NCBI GenBank assembly: GCA_016180275.1
Contig: JACPBN010000017.1
Span: 14,330-21,973 of the forward strand
Length of the DNA: 7,644 nucleotides
Source of the DNA: Candidatus Woesearchaeota archaeon
Lineage (GTDB): Archaea > Nanobdellota > Nanobdellia > Woesearchaeales > UBA10200
Reading direction: 5' to 3'
The notes under the pieces were generated by a model that did no database searches, had not been told where the DNA came from, and saw only the letters and a list, made by a program, of their open reading frames with translations. Positions 1 to 5,913 of this stretch are shown piece after piece. The translations under genes and the position numbers were made by a program. Each line of letters starts with the position of its first letter. Positions within the stretch are counted from its first letter, which is position 1.

Positions 1-225
1 CTCACACATAAAATAAGACAACACGCAATACTCTCCTATTATTACATCTATATTACAAGAGTAGAGGAGGAAAAACTCTTTGATAATCTAGCCAGTGTTA
101 GTCGGCAGTCGCCGCAGCTTAGTATTATTTTACAGAAAAAGCTAAACAAATACGGGAAATTAGGTTTTCTACCTTATTCTCCTCAGCTCAGCAGCTGCCT
201 CAACATGCACTGTCTGTGGGAATAA
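1..225 (+). CDS. Possible C-terminal part of an unidentified protein, cut by the left edge
   Basis: Frame 1 is open from the first base to a TAA at 223-225, about 74 codons. The middle is acidic and helical in character (RVEEEKLFDNLASVSRQ), followed by a basic stretch (ILQKKLNKYGKLG). I do not recognise a family. If real, it is the tail of a gene starting outside the window, and it converges on the minus-strand methyltransferase gene, overlapping its 3' end by 57 bases. The last third of the frame is antisense to conserved methyltransferase sequence, so the true stop could lie elsewhere if there is a frame error. An open frame of this length is uncommon but possible by chance in such DNA. There is no start codon to judge. 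Confidence 0.3.
   Translation, partial: LTHKIRQHAILSYYYIYITRVEEEKLFDNLASVSRQSPQLSIILQKKLNKYGKLGFLPYSPQLSSCLNMHCLWE
136..140 (-). terminator. Possible oligo-T terminator after the m5U methyltransferase gene
   Basis: On the minus strand, a run of five T lies about 30 bases past the TAG stop codon of the methyltransferase gene. Archaeal RNA polymerase can stop at short T-runs without a hairpin, and I see no hairpin here. The run is short and this is a weak call. Confidence 0.2.
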
Positions 226-1317
226 GTCAAAGACAGAGATTGACTCAAGAGTATAATATTTATTAAAGCTTCTTAGTTCTTTTGCAAGCTGCTGAGGATT
301 GCAGGAAATGTAGAGTATAGCTTTTGGCATCAGTTGAATGAGTTTTTTTATCGCTTTCTGGTCCATGCCAGACCTTGGAGGGTCTGTTATTACAACAGCG
401 TCGCTGAAATTTATATCCAAGGAAGAGGCATCTGTGCAGGTAGCTTCTGTGTTAACAATTGAATTTGCTGCAATATTTTCTTTTGCGCAGCTGATGTTAA
501 GTGTGTCGTTATCTATTATGTAGCACTTGTAGAACAGATCTGCTAAAGAGATTCCAAATGTTCCTGAGCCGCCGTATAAGTCAATCAAAACGGTATATTT
601 GTCTGCATATTTTTTTACAGCTTCTCTGCAATAACTTATCATCTTCTCTGCCATTAAAGTATTGTTCTGGAAGAATGATTGGCTTGAAAAGATTATCTTT
701 TTGCCGTTCAAGCTTTCTTCCATGCTTGTGGTTCCTTTTACTGCAAAGCAATCTTGGGAGATGCTTTCATCTTTTGTTCTTTCGACTTTTGCGATTATGA
801 TATTTTTTGCTGAGCAAGTTTCTGAGAATTTTCTGATTATTTCTGTATGCTCGGCTAATTTCGGCGAATCAGAGTTTAACACAAAGGAGATGGTGGTTGA
901 ATCTGTGTTTTCAGGAGCTCTTATAACAACATATTTCAAGCAGCCAGTGAATTTGTTTATGTCAAATGAGGATAGATTAGTTTTATTGGCTTCATACCAC
1001 TGCATAATCTCAGTTAATAATGCATTTATTTTACTGTTAGATATTTCACACCTAGCGATTGGCACAAATTTGTTGAATTTATCTTTCTTCCTTAAAGCAG
1101 GACCCTGAAACGAGAAGATGAAATCCATCCTGTTTCGGTAATTGTATTCATTGTCAGCAAACAGCTGTATCTCTTTAGAGTATCCTATGCTGTTTTTCTT
1201 CAGAGCATTTGCTACAACATTCTTCTTGTTTTCAATCTGCACTTTATAAGAGATGTGCTGCGCAGTGCATCCTCCGCATTCTCTGAAGTATTGGCATAAA
1301 GGTTTTACCTGTTCCAT
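169..1317 (-). CDS. 23S rRNA/tRNA (uracil-5-)-methyltransferase, TrmA/RlmD family, [4Fe-4S] type
   Basis: Methylates C5 of a uridine in tRNA (position 54) or 23S rRNA using S-adenosylmethionine. The 382 residues show the family pattern. Iron-sulfur cluster cysteines are C8, C14 and C17 (CX5CX2C), with a fourth at C90 (PIARC). An FFQNN segment at 215-219 is followed by the SAM-binding glycine loop DLYGGSGTFG at 246-255, DPPRSGMD at 312-319, and the catalytic nucleophile C339 in ISCNPQQL. The general base is E373 in HVEAAAEL. There is no N-terminal TRAM domain, so the protein starts directly at the cluster; archaeal members may be this short. All catalytic positions are present, so it should be active. 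Archaeal paralogues split between tRNA U54 and rRNA targets, and the sequence alone does not tell me which this is. Transcription is divergent from purA. Confidence 0.93.
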   Translation of the reverse strand: MEQVKPLCQYFRECGGCTAQHISYKVQIENKKNVVANALKKNSIGYSKEIQLFADNEYNYRNRMDFIFSFQGPALRKKDKFNKFVPIARCEISNSKINALLTEIMQWYEANKTNLSSFDINKFTGCLKYVVIRAPENTDSTTISFVLNSDSPKLAEHTEIIRKFSETCSAKNIIIAKVERTKDESISQDCFAVKGTTSMEESLNGKKIIFSSQSFFQNNTLMAEKMISYCREAVKKYADKYTVLIDLYGGSGTFGISLADLFYKCYIIDNDTLNISCAKENIAANSIVNTEATCTDASSLDINFSDAVVITDPPRSGMDQKAIKKLIQLMPKAILYISCNPQQLAKELRSFNKYYTLESISVFDLFPQTVHVEAAAELRRIR

Positions 1318-1355
1318 GAGATAAAGAATAAGTCAAGGGTTTTTGTGTGTTTTGG

Positions 1356-1363
1356 TTATAATA
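1356..1363 (-). promoter_or_regulatory. Candidate TATA box for the m5U methyltransferase gene
   Basis: Read on the minus strand, the stretch TATTATAA lies about 40 bases before the ATG at 1317. It predicts a start near 1335 and a short leader of about 18 bases without a clear Shine-Dalgarno. The purA TATA box reads nearly symmetrically, so it could also act in this direction with a longer leader. Confidence 0.4.
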
Positions 1364-1378
1364 GCCTAATTCCGCAAA

Positions 1379-1387
1379 TTATATAAA
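1379..1387 (+). promoter_or_regulatory. TATA box of purA, implying a leaderless or nearly leaderless mRNA
   Basis: TTATATAAA, preceded by the A-rich BRE-like CCGCAAA, is centred about 34 bases before the purA ATG. With the usual archaeal spacing of about 25 bases, transcription would begin around 1408-1412, leaving fewer than ten untranslated bases. No Shine-Dalgarno is visible before the ATG, which agrees with leaderless initiation. Confidence 0.7.
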
Positions 1388-1406
1388 CCACCTATTAAAC
1401 TAGTAT

Positions 1407-1431
1407 TACGATATACATGACAAATATCGTA
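1407..1431. repeat. Inverted repeat spanning the purA start codon
   Basis: TACGATAT (1407-1414) and ATATCGTA (1424-1431) are perfect 8-base inverted arms separated by 9 bases that contain the ATG at 1417. It could be a protein-binding site at the start point or an RNA hairpin hiding the start codon. The right arm lies in the first codons of purA. Chance occurrence cannot be excluded. Confidence 0.4.
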
Positions 1432-2799
1432 GTTGTAGGCGCGCAATTTGGTGATGAAGGAAAGGGCAAGATTGTAGACATTCTTACAGAAACTTCAGAC
1501 ATCATCTGCAGATATCAAGGCGGAGCTAACGCAGGCCATACTGTTATTGTCGGCAAAGACAAGTATATTCTTCATCTGATCCCATCTGGAATCTTAAGGA
1601 AAGACAAGATGTGCGTAATTGGCAATGGTGTTGTGATTGATCCTGAAGCGCTTATTGAAGAGATAAAATATTTGGAAGCAAGGGATATCAGCGTAAAGAA
1701 TCTTATGATCAGCGAATCTGCGCACATAATATTTCCATATCACAAGTTGATTGACCAATTATCTGAGAAAGCTGCTGAAAATAATGACAAAAACTGCAAA
1801 ACAGGCACAGAAAATACTAGTACAAAAATCGGCACAACAGGCAGAGGCATAGGCCCCGCATACACTGACAAAGCTGCAAGAAAAGGCATCCGCGCAATTG
1901 ATCTGTTGGATGATGAAGTGTTTAAGCAGAAATTAAAGGCAAATGTTGATGAAAAAATAAAAGTTTTGAAAGCGCTTTACAATGCAAGCGATTCTGAACT
2001 GAAAAATGCTGAGTTTAATTCTGTCTATAAGAAATACACTGAGTATGCAAAAATATTGAAACCATTCATCTCAAACACTACTACTTACCTAAACAATGCG
2101 ATCAAATCCGGCAAGAAGATACTATTTGAAGGCGCGCAGGGAAGCTTGCTTGACATTGACCATGGTACTTATCCCTTTGTGACAAGCAGCAATGCAACAG
2201 TTGGAGGAGTCTGCACAGGCTTAGGGATCTCTCCGCATAAAGTCAACAAGATCCTTGGCATCGTAAAAGCATACACGACAAGAGTTGGCTCTGGGCCTTT
2301 CCCTACTGAATTTGATGCAAAGATGAGCGAAAAAATAAGGGAGATAGGAGATGAATATGGCGCAACAACTAGGCGTCCAAGAAGATGCGGCTGGTTTGAT
2401 GCATTTTTATTAAAGCATTCTGTGATGATAAACGGATTAGATTCAATTGCAATAACTAAATTGGATATTCTTGACAGTCTGGACAAGATCAAGATTTGTG
2501 TTGGGTATAGATATAAAGACAAACAGGATAAAAATAAGGATAATAAAGATAATAGTAACAATAAATCAGTAGGAAGGTTATTAGACAGCTTTCCTGCTGC
2601 ATGCAAAGTTCTGGAGAATGTTGAGCCAGTGTATGAAGAGCTTCCTGGATGGAAGGAAAAAACTTCCGGCATAAAAGATTTCAATAAGCTTCCAAAGAAT
2701 GCAAAAGCCTATCTTAAAAGGATAGAAGAGCTTACTTCTGTAAAGATTTCTATCATTTCTGTGGGCGCTGAAAGGACGCAGACGATGTTTGTGGATTAG
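1417..2799 (+). CDS. purA: Adenylosuccinate synthase
   Basis: Joins IMP and aspartate using GTP to give adenylosuccinate, the first committed step from IMP to AMP. The 460 residues carry every signature of the family: GDEGKGK at 12-18 with catalytic D13, NAGHT with catalytic H41, IGTTGRGIGPAY at 138-149, FEGAQG at 237-242, TRVGSGPFPTE at 288-298, TTRRPRRCGW at 317-326 for IMP and aspartate contacts, and the guanine-binding TKLD at 347-350. The length is of the bacterial/eukaryotic class, above the roughly 340 residues of many archaeal enzymes. Two low-complexity insertions stand out, one near 121-136 (N/T/K-rich) and one at 367-384 made almost only of K, D and N. Neither touches a catalytic motif, so both are probably surface loops. 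The start is fixed by the motif spacing and the TATA box just upstream. Confidence 0.97.
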   Translation: MTNIVVVGAQFGDEGKGKIVDILTETSDIICRYQGGANAGHTVIVGKDKYILHLIPSGILRKDKMCVIGNGVVIDPEALIEEIKYLEARDISVKNLMISESAHIIFPYHKLIDQLSEKAAENNDKNCKTGTENTSTKIGTTGRGIGPAYTDKAARKGIRAIDLLDDEVFKQKLKANVDEKIKVLKALYNASDSELKNAEFNSVYKKYTEYAKILKPFISNTTTYLNNAIKSGKKILFEGAQGSLLDIDHGTYPFVTSSNATVGGVCTGLGISPHKVNKILGIVKAYTTRVGSGPFPTEFDAKMSEKIREIGDEYGATTRRPRRCGWFDAFLLKHSVMINGLDSIAITKLDILDSLDKIKICVGYRYKDKQDKNKDNKDNSNNKSVGRLLDSFPAACKVLENVEPVYEELPGWKEKTSGIKDFNKLPKNAKAYLKRIEELTSVKISIISVGAERTQTMFVD

Positions 2800-2845
2800 A
2801 TGATTATAAATCCTGATAGATTATCAACTGAAGAAAACAGAAACA

Positions 2846-2853
2846 TTTATAAG
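2846..2853 (+). promoter_or_regulatory. TATA box of the antitoxin gene
   Basis: TTTATAAG, preceded by the A-rich BRE-like GAAACA, lies about 40 bases before the ATG at 2890. The predicted start near 2876 leaves a leader of about 14 bases that still contains the Shine-Dalgarno. The gene therefore has its own promoter, independent of purA, 90 bases upstream. Confidence 0.6.
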
Positions 2854-2865
2854 TAAGCCAATCTT

Positions 2866-2882
2866 ACCTTCTTACTAAAGGT
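2866..2882. repeat. Short inverted repeat at the antitoxin transcription start, possible operator
   Basis: ACCTT (2866-2870) and AAGGT (2878-2882) form 5-base inverted arms around the predicted transcription start, and the right arm overlaps the Shine-Dalgarno. AbrB-type antitoxins usually repress their own promoter by binding short inverted repeats, so this is a candidate site. The arms are short, so support is weak. Confidence 0.3.
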
Positions 2883-2884
2883 GG
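2878..2884 (+). promoter_or_regulatory. Shine-Dalgarno that decides the antitoxin start
   Basis: AAGGTGG matches the archaeal anti-Shine-Dalgarno well and ends five bases before the ATG at 2890. A GTG three codons upstream (2881) lies inside this motif and so is unlikely to be the start. Confidence 0.65.
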
Positions 2885-2889
2885 TTAAT

Positions 2890-3153
2890 ATGGAAACAGT
2901 AGAATTAACAAGATTATCATCAAAAGGGCAGGTAGTTATACCCCAGCATTTGCGAGATGAGTTAGGGCTAAAGGAAGGAGAAACATTTGCAGTTACAGGC
3001 AAAGAAGATATGGTTATTTTAAAGAAGGTCACAATGCCCTCTCCAAAAGAAGTCTTTGACAGGCTGCATAAGTGGGGAGTGAAATTTGCCAAAGAAAGAA
3101 ATTTTAAGGAAGAAGATTTGCAGGCAGCTATAAAAAGAGCCAGGAGAGCATGA
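2890..3153 (+). CDS. AbrB/MazE-type (SpoVT-AbrB fold) antitoxin, partner of a PIN-domain toxin
   Basis: An 87-residue protein. Its N-terminal half is a swapped-hairpin AbrB domain: the hallmark LSSKGQVVIPQHLRDELGLKEG is followed by strands around FAVTGKEDMVILKK. The C-terminal half is charged and helical (EVFDRLHKWGVKFAKERN, then EEDLQAAIKRARR). This is the usual toxin-clasping tail of archaeal VapB-like antitoxins paired with PIN toxins of the COG1569 type. The N-terminus should bind DNA as a dimer and repress its own promoter. Its TGA stop overlaps the ATG of the next frame (ATGA), the classic arrangement of a translationally coupled pair. The toxin half is truncated, so this is probably an orphan antitoxin. 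The antitoxin itself looks complete. Confidence 0.88.
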   Translation: METVELTRLSSKGQVVIPQHLRDELGLKEGETFAVTGKEDMVILKKVTMPSPKEVFDRLHKWGVKFAKERNFKEEDLQAAIKRARRA

Positions 3154-3263
3154 TGCGAATAGTTGCAGATGCCAATATATTGATTGCAAGCATTTTCTGG
3201 AATGGAACGCCGTGCAAAATAATTGAGAAAGCGCTTGATAAGAGAATAGAGAACAACTATTAA
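3150..3263 (+). pseudogene. Truncated PIN-domain toxin (COG1569-like), N-terminal 37 codons only
   Basis: The frame starts MMRIVADANILIASIFWNGT and runs to a TAA at 3261-3263. This is the first strand and helix of a PIN ribonuclease: the hydrophobic strand RIVADAN with the first metal-binding aspartate (D7), then a helix and the typical GTPCKIIEKAL segment of VapC-like toxins. A full protein would be about 130-150 residues. The remaining acidic residues of the active site are absent, and no other frame just downstream continues the domain, so the 3' part has been deleted rather than merely frameshifted. The start overlaps the antitoxin stop (ATGA). Bases 3264-3325 after it hold no recognisable gene and lead into the convergent ATPase gene. 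Confidence 0.75.
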
Positions 3264-3325
3264 ATTTAATTCTGATTAAGCTAATAATTTTAATGCAAAT
3301 GTTAGTTTGATTTACCTCTTGTCTT

Positions 3326-4492
3326 TTATTCGAGCTTATCCAGCTTTTCCAAATCCTTAAAATTTTTGACCAGCAATTTCACTTTAAAATTAGACTTATT
3401 AAAAAATTCCAGCTCTTCTTCATCTATATCTTGCTTAAACTTTACTTCTATTGCTGTTTTATTTATTATAAAGTCAATTTCCTTTTCATTCTCAGAGAAA
3501 TAACGGGGATTCCTGCCCTTTATTTTTAGGAATGTTAAGTTTTCAAAAAGCGCTCCTTTGTCTTTAAAACCAACAAACACATTCCTGATACCAACATCTG
3601 CGATGTATACTTTTTTAGGAGAAGCTAGCCTCTCATTAAGTGATTTTGCATGCCTCTCAATACTGTAAAATAAAAAGGTATCAATAAAATAACCCACATA
3701 TCGCCTTACGCTATCCACACTAATGTTTAATACTCTTGCTAATTTGGAATATGTAAATCTCTTCCCAATTCTTTCGCATAGCAGCATAAATAATTTCTCT
3801 ACGCTATCTTTGTCTTTTATGTCATGGACTGCAATAATGTCTTTATATATGATCTGCTCAACTGTATTTTTAATATAGCCTATGTCTCTAGTAAGAACAT
3901 ATTCTGGCATGCCGCCTATCATAAGATATTCATCGAATTCCTTATCTAATAGATGCTCATTGGATTTTGCTATTTTTATGCTGCTAAAAAGCAAAAATTC
4001 ATTGAAATCTAACGGCAAGATCTCTACAATATTAGATCTGCCCACTAGATAATTATTTTTTGATTTTAGCAGGGATGCAGATGATGAAGATGCATAAATT
4101 TTAACATTTTCTAGGTCATACAAGTTTTTTAATTCCTTTTCGAAATAGGGTATCTGTGTAACTTCGTCTAAAAATAGGTATAATTTATCATCTATCTTGT
4201 GGGCATGGATCTTTCTGAATTCTTCTATAAGTTCATGGATACTCTTATCTTTAAATGCTATGAAATCAAGTGTCAGGTAAAGGATCTTTTTTGATTCAAC
4301 CCTTTTTAACAATTCATGAATTATCTGCTTGATGAGCATAGTTTTGCCAACTCTTCTGAGGCCTGTAATGAAAACTATGTCTTTTTTATTTAGTCCATTA
4401 ACTAATTTGTTGAGATATTTTTCCCTGCTTATCCCTATATTAAACTCTTTATTCTCCCACCAAGGGTTCATTAGATATAATGAAGCTTCCAT
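3326..4492 (-). CDS. AAA+ family ATPase with C-terminal DUF4143 nuclease-like domain (COG1373 type)
   Basis: A 388-residue protein if started at the ATG at 4492; the frame also allows an ATG at 4552, adding 20 residues. In numbering from 4492: Walker A GLRRVGKT at 44-51, Walker B LYLFLDEV at 104-111, a serine-rich sensor stretch YASSSSAS at 133-140, a GRS arginine at 151-153, a winged-helix segment around 245-270, and the DUF4143 end with EIDFII and AIEVKFK (about 338-353), which resembles a PD-(D/E)XK core. I chose 4492 because a strong TATA box lies about 25 bases upstream and the longer start would put palindromes and TATA inside the gene. Such ATPases are common, usually solitary, in archaea and anaerobic bacteria. 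Their function is unproven, though DNA transactions or stress roles are often suggested. Confidence 0.88.
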   Translation of the reverse strand: MEASLYLMNPWWENKEFNIGISREKYLNKLVNGLNKKDIVFITGLRRVGKTMLIKQIIHELLKRVESKKILYLTLDFIAFKDKSIHELIEEFRKIHAHKIDDKLYLFLDEVTQIPYFEKELKNLYDLENVKIYASSSSASLLKSKNNYLVGRSNIVEILPLDFNEFLLFSSIKIAKSNEHLLDKEFDEYLMIGGMPEYVLTRDIGYIKNTVEQIIYKDIIAVHDIKDKDSVEKLFMLLCERIGKRFTYSKLARVLNISVDSVRRYVGYFIDTFLFYSIERHAKSLNERLASPKKVYIADVGIRNVFVGFKDKGALFENLTFLKIKGRNPRYFSENEKEIDFIINKTAIEVKFKQDIDEEELEFFNKSNFKVKLLVKNFKDLEKLDKLE

Positions 4493-4512
4493 GTAAGCTA
4501 GAAAGTAGCTTG

Positions 4513-4522
4513 TATATATAAA
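4513..4522 (-). promoter_or_regulatory. TATA box of the ATPase gene, leaderless start
   Basis: Read on the minus strand, TTTATATATA is centred about 25 bases before the ATG at 4492, so transcription should begin at or next to that codon. The preceding bases GTAAGG are in the BRE position and belong to the right edge of a palindrome. A regulator on that palindrome would therefore meet TFB directly. Confidence 0.65.
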
Positions 4523-4523
4523 C

Positions 4524-4574
4524 CTTACGATGCCATCGTAAGAAAAAGCCATTAACTTACGATACTAGCGTAAG
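4524..4574. promoter_or_regulatory. Two related 19-base palindromes upstream of the ATPase promoter, candidate operators
   Basis: Copy 1 (4524-4542) is CTTACGATG-C-CATCGTAAG, perfect with one central base. Copy 2 (4556-4574) is CTTACGATACTAGCGTAAG, with the same outer arms and 8 of 9 pairs intact. The centres are 32 bases apart, about three helical turns, so two dimers would sit on the same face of the DNA. Copy 1 touches the BRE. Size, symmetry, repetition and position all fit a transcription factor site. The regulator is not identifiable here. Confidence 0.6.
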
Positions 4575-4617
4575 CTTTTAACATAGACTACTCATCGATA
4601 ACTCTTAAAACAGTCCA

Positions 4618-5031
4618 CTACTCCCCGATAATCTTCACGACAACTCGTTTCCTTCTCTCACCGTCAAACTCCGCATAATAAACCTGCTGCCAAGGGCCTA
4701 GGTCTAGCTTTCCGTTAGTGACTGGCAAAGTAACTTCATGATGAACTAATAATGATTTCATGTGAGAATCTCCGTTACTCTCTCCAGTGTGATGATGGTT
4801 GTAGTTTTCATTGAATGGTGCCAATCTCTCCAGCATCTCATCAAAATCTTCAATCAGCCCAGAATCTGCATCATTGACATAAACAGCAGCAGTTGTGTGC
4901 ATTGCGCTCACTAGGCAAAAGCCTTCTTTAATCCCTGATTTTGCGAGAAAGCTTTCTACCTGTTCAGTTATGTTGATGAATTCACGATGCTTTCTTGTGT
5001 TGAACCAGAGATATTGCGTGAAGGATTTCAT
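4618..5031 (-). CDS. YjbQ/UPF0047 family protein (secondary thiamine-phosphate synthase-like)
   Basis: A complete 137-residue member of the YjbQ family, a small cage-like fold that forms trimers. Conserved parts visible are MHTTAAVYVNDADSGLIEDF starting at residue 44, the histidine-rich YNHHHTGESNGDSHMKSLL around 77-95 (H79-H81, H90), HHEVTLPVTNGKLDLGPWQ at 97-115, and the final FDGERRKRVVVKIIGE. The histidines form a metal or ligand site. Some members complement a thiamine-phosphate synthase defect, but the physiological role is not settled and the name is given by homology only. The start at 5031 is the only sensible one. The nearest good TATA lies about 107 bases upstream, at the end of the NYN gene, and no Shine-Dalgarno is obvious. 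Confidence 0.93.
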   Translation of the reverse strand: MKSFTQYLWFNTRKHREFINITEQVESFLAKSGIKEGFCLVSAMHTTAAVYVNDADSGLIEDFDEMLERLAPFNENYNHHHTGESNGDSHMKSLLVHHEVTLPVTNGKLDLGPWQQVYYAEFDGERRKRVVVKIIGE

Positions 5032-5137
5032 GGCAAGCAGCTTACAATATATCTTTCTAATTTTTCCTAATGATTCTGTTTTTTCTGAAAAATATGAGAG
5101 ATGCCATCTAATTGCTTATCAACTAATGTCTGAAAAT

Positions 5138-5146
5138 TTATATACA
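5138..5146 (-). promoter_or_regulatory. Possible TATA box for the YjbQ-family gene
   Basis: On the minus strand GTATATAAA overlaps the last codons and the stop of the NYN frame. It would give a leader of about 85 bases for the YjbQ-family gene, longer than for other genes here, so this assignment is tentative. Confidence 0.3.
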
Positions 5147-5716
5147 TATCAGCTTCTCTGCAATATTTCTATAATGAGAGAAAATTATTACTTGCTTTCC
5201 TAAATTTTTTACAGTTTTTAAAGATTCCAGTAAGTCAATGTCCCCAGAAAATATAACTGCAATATCATAAACATTTTGATGTGCAAAAGAAACTAAATCT
5301 ACAGCTAGTTGAACATCTACTCCTTTCTGAAATATACCTTTAGATGATGTAAATTGAAGGGGTTTTTTTCTTATTTCAAAATAATAATAAGAACTCGCTT
5401 TTTTGTAGAAATCGACTTGTCCTACTCTATTATGCTTGGCAGATTCTAAAATTCTCTTAAGGTTTTCGTTTGCAGGGTCTTTTTTTAGTGCATCCTCAAT
5501 CCTTTTAATTAAATGTTCAGTATATTCGCCTGTTTATACATACGTACGGAGATGGCTTAATTTTTCATTTTTATATTGAGGATTGTTGGATAAATAATCT
5601 AACACAAACAAATTTATTTTGTGCCAATCAATATACCTATCTTGTTTACGTTCTTCACTAACACAACTAATACTAGCACGAAAATTTTCAGAATCCACGA
5701 AAACTACGATTTTCAT
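5138..5716 (-). pseudogene. NYN-domain (LabA/DUF88-like) putative ribonuclease interrupted by one in-frame TAA
   Basis: From ATG at 5716 the frame reads MKIVVFVDSENFRASISC and continues to a TAA at 5534-5536 (codon 61). It then stays open in the same frame for another 131 codons to a TAA at 5138-5140. The joined product of about 192 residues is a full NYN domain: first strand VVFVDSEN with D8, GVDVQLAVDL with D134 and D140, and the strand-end IFSGDID with D159 and D161. These are the expected acidic metal-binding residues of this PIN-like RNase fold. The stop falls within RTYV-stop-TGEY, where related proteins tend to have an aromatic residue, so one base change from TAT or TAC explains it. 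Alternatives are a sequencing error, readthrough, or a split gene. If unsuppressed, only a 60-residue inactive fragment is made. Confidence 0.8.
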
Positions 5717-5727
5717 ATAAAAAGATT

Positions 5728-5767
5728 AGGGGATTTACCGTCTTACCGAAAGGCAAGACTATCCCCT
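5728..5767 (-). promoter_or_regulatory. Strong two-part stem-loop in the 5' leader of the NYN gene
   Basis: On the minus strand, AGGGGAT (5767-5761) pairs with ATCCCCT (5734-5728). Inside, GTCTTGCC (5759-5752) pairs with GGTAAGAC (5747-5740) through one G-U pair, leaving a TTTC loop and an asymmetric internal loop (one base against GGTAA). The element lies between the predicted transcription start and the ATG, ending 11 bases before it, and is followed by CTTTTT. It could be an attenuator, a protein or ligand-binding leader, or a translation block. Read on the plus strand, the loop is GAAA (GNRA) but one pair becomes A-C. It matches no riboswitch that I know. Confidence 0.55.
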
Positions 5768-5807
5768 TTACTATTAACCATTACAAAGTGTGTATAGTCC
5801 ATTATAT

Positions 5808-5815
5808 ATATAAAT
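5808..5815 (-). promoter_or_regulatory. TATA box of the NYN gene
   Basis: On the minus strand, AAATTTATATATATAATGG contains a consensus TTTATATA. The predicted start near 5785 gives a leader of roughly 68 bases carrying the stem-loop. Most other genes in the window are leaderless or have leaders under 20 bases. Confidence 0.55.
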
Positions 5816-5898
5816 TTAACGGAAAACTGCTCTTCATTTTGTGCCAAAAAATAGGAAGATTTATATTATAAGTCTATTTTATACCTTACTATAGGTTT

Positions 5899-5912
5899 AT
5901 ATTAAAAAATAA
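5899..5912 (-). terminator. Oligo-T terminator of the tRNA gene
   Basis: Directly after the discriminator base, the minus strand reads CTTATTTTTTAAT. A T6 run just past a tRNA is the normal archaeal stop signal. Confidence 0.55.
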
Positions 5913-5913
5913 G

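Noticed and set aside
662..1108. Plus-strand frames inside the m5U methyltransferase gene (also 338-523 and 501-800)
   Set aside because: They are antisense to a gene with all family motifs, have no promoter or ribosome site and show no protein-like pattern.
2169..2684. 171-codon minus-strand frame inside purA
   Set aside because: Antisense to conserved PurA motifs; its Ser/Leu-rich content is the mirror of the K/D/N-rich insertion.
2847..3092. Minus-strand frame across the antitoxin gene
   Set aside because: Antisense to the AbrB domain and covers the antitoxin promoter; no independent support.
4524..4574. CRISPR or mobile element ends from the repeated palindromes
   Set aside because: Only two copies, 13 bases apart, with no further repeats, no cas or transposase genes, and a position typical of operators.
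4895..5203. Plus-strand frame over the YjbQ start and the NYN end
   Set aside because: Antisense to two recognised genes; Cys/Leu-rich shadow without promoter.
5534..5536. Recoding of the NYN stop as pyrrolysine or selenocysteine
   Set aside because: The codon is TAA, whereas those amino acids use TAG and TGA. No recoding element is seen, and other genes in the window end normally in TAA.
5728..5767. Fluoride, preQ1 or other known riboswitch in the NYN leader
   Set aside because: The conserved loop sequences of these classes, as far as I know them, are absent.
5728..5767. The hairpin as a plus-strand small RNA with a GNRA loop
   Set aside because: On that strand one inner pair becomes A-C and no suitably spaced TATA box is found; the minus-strand leader explains its position better.
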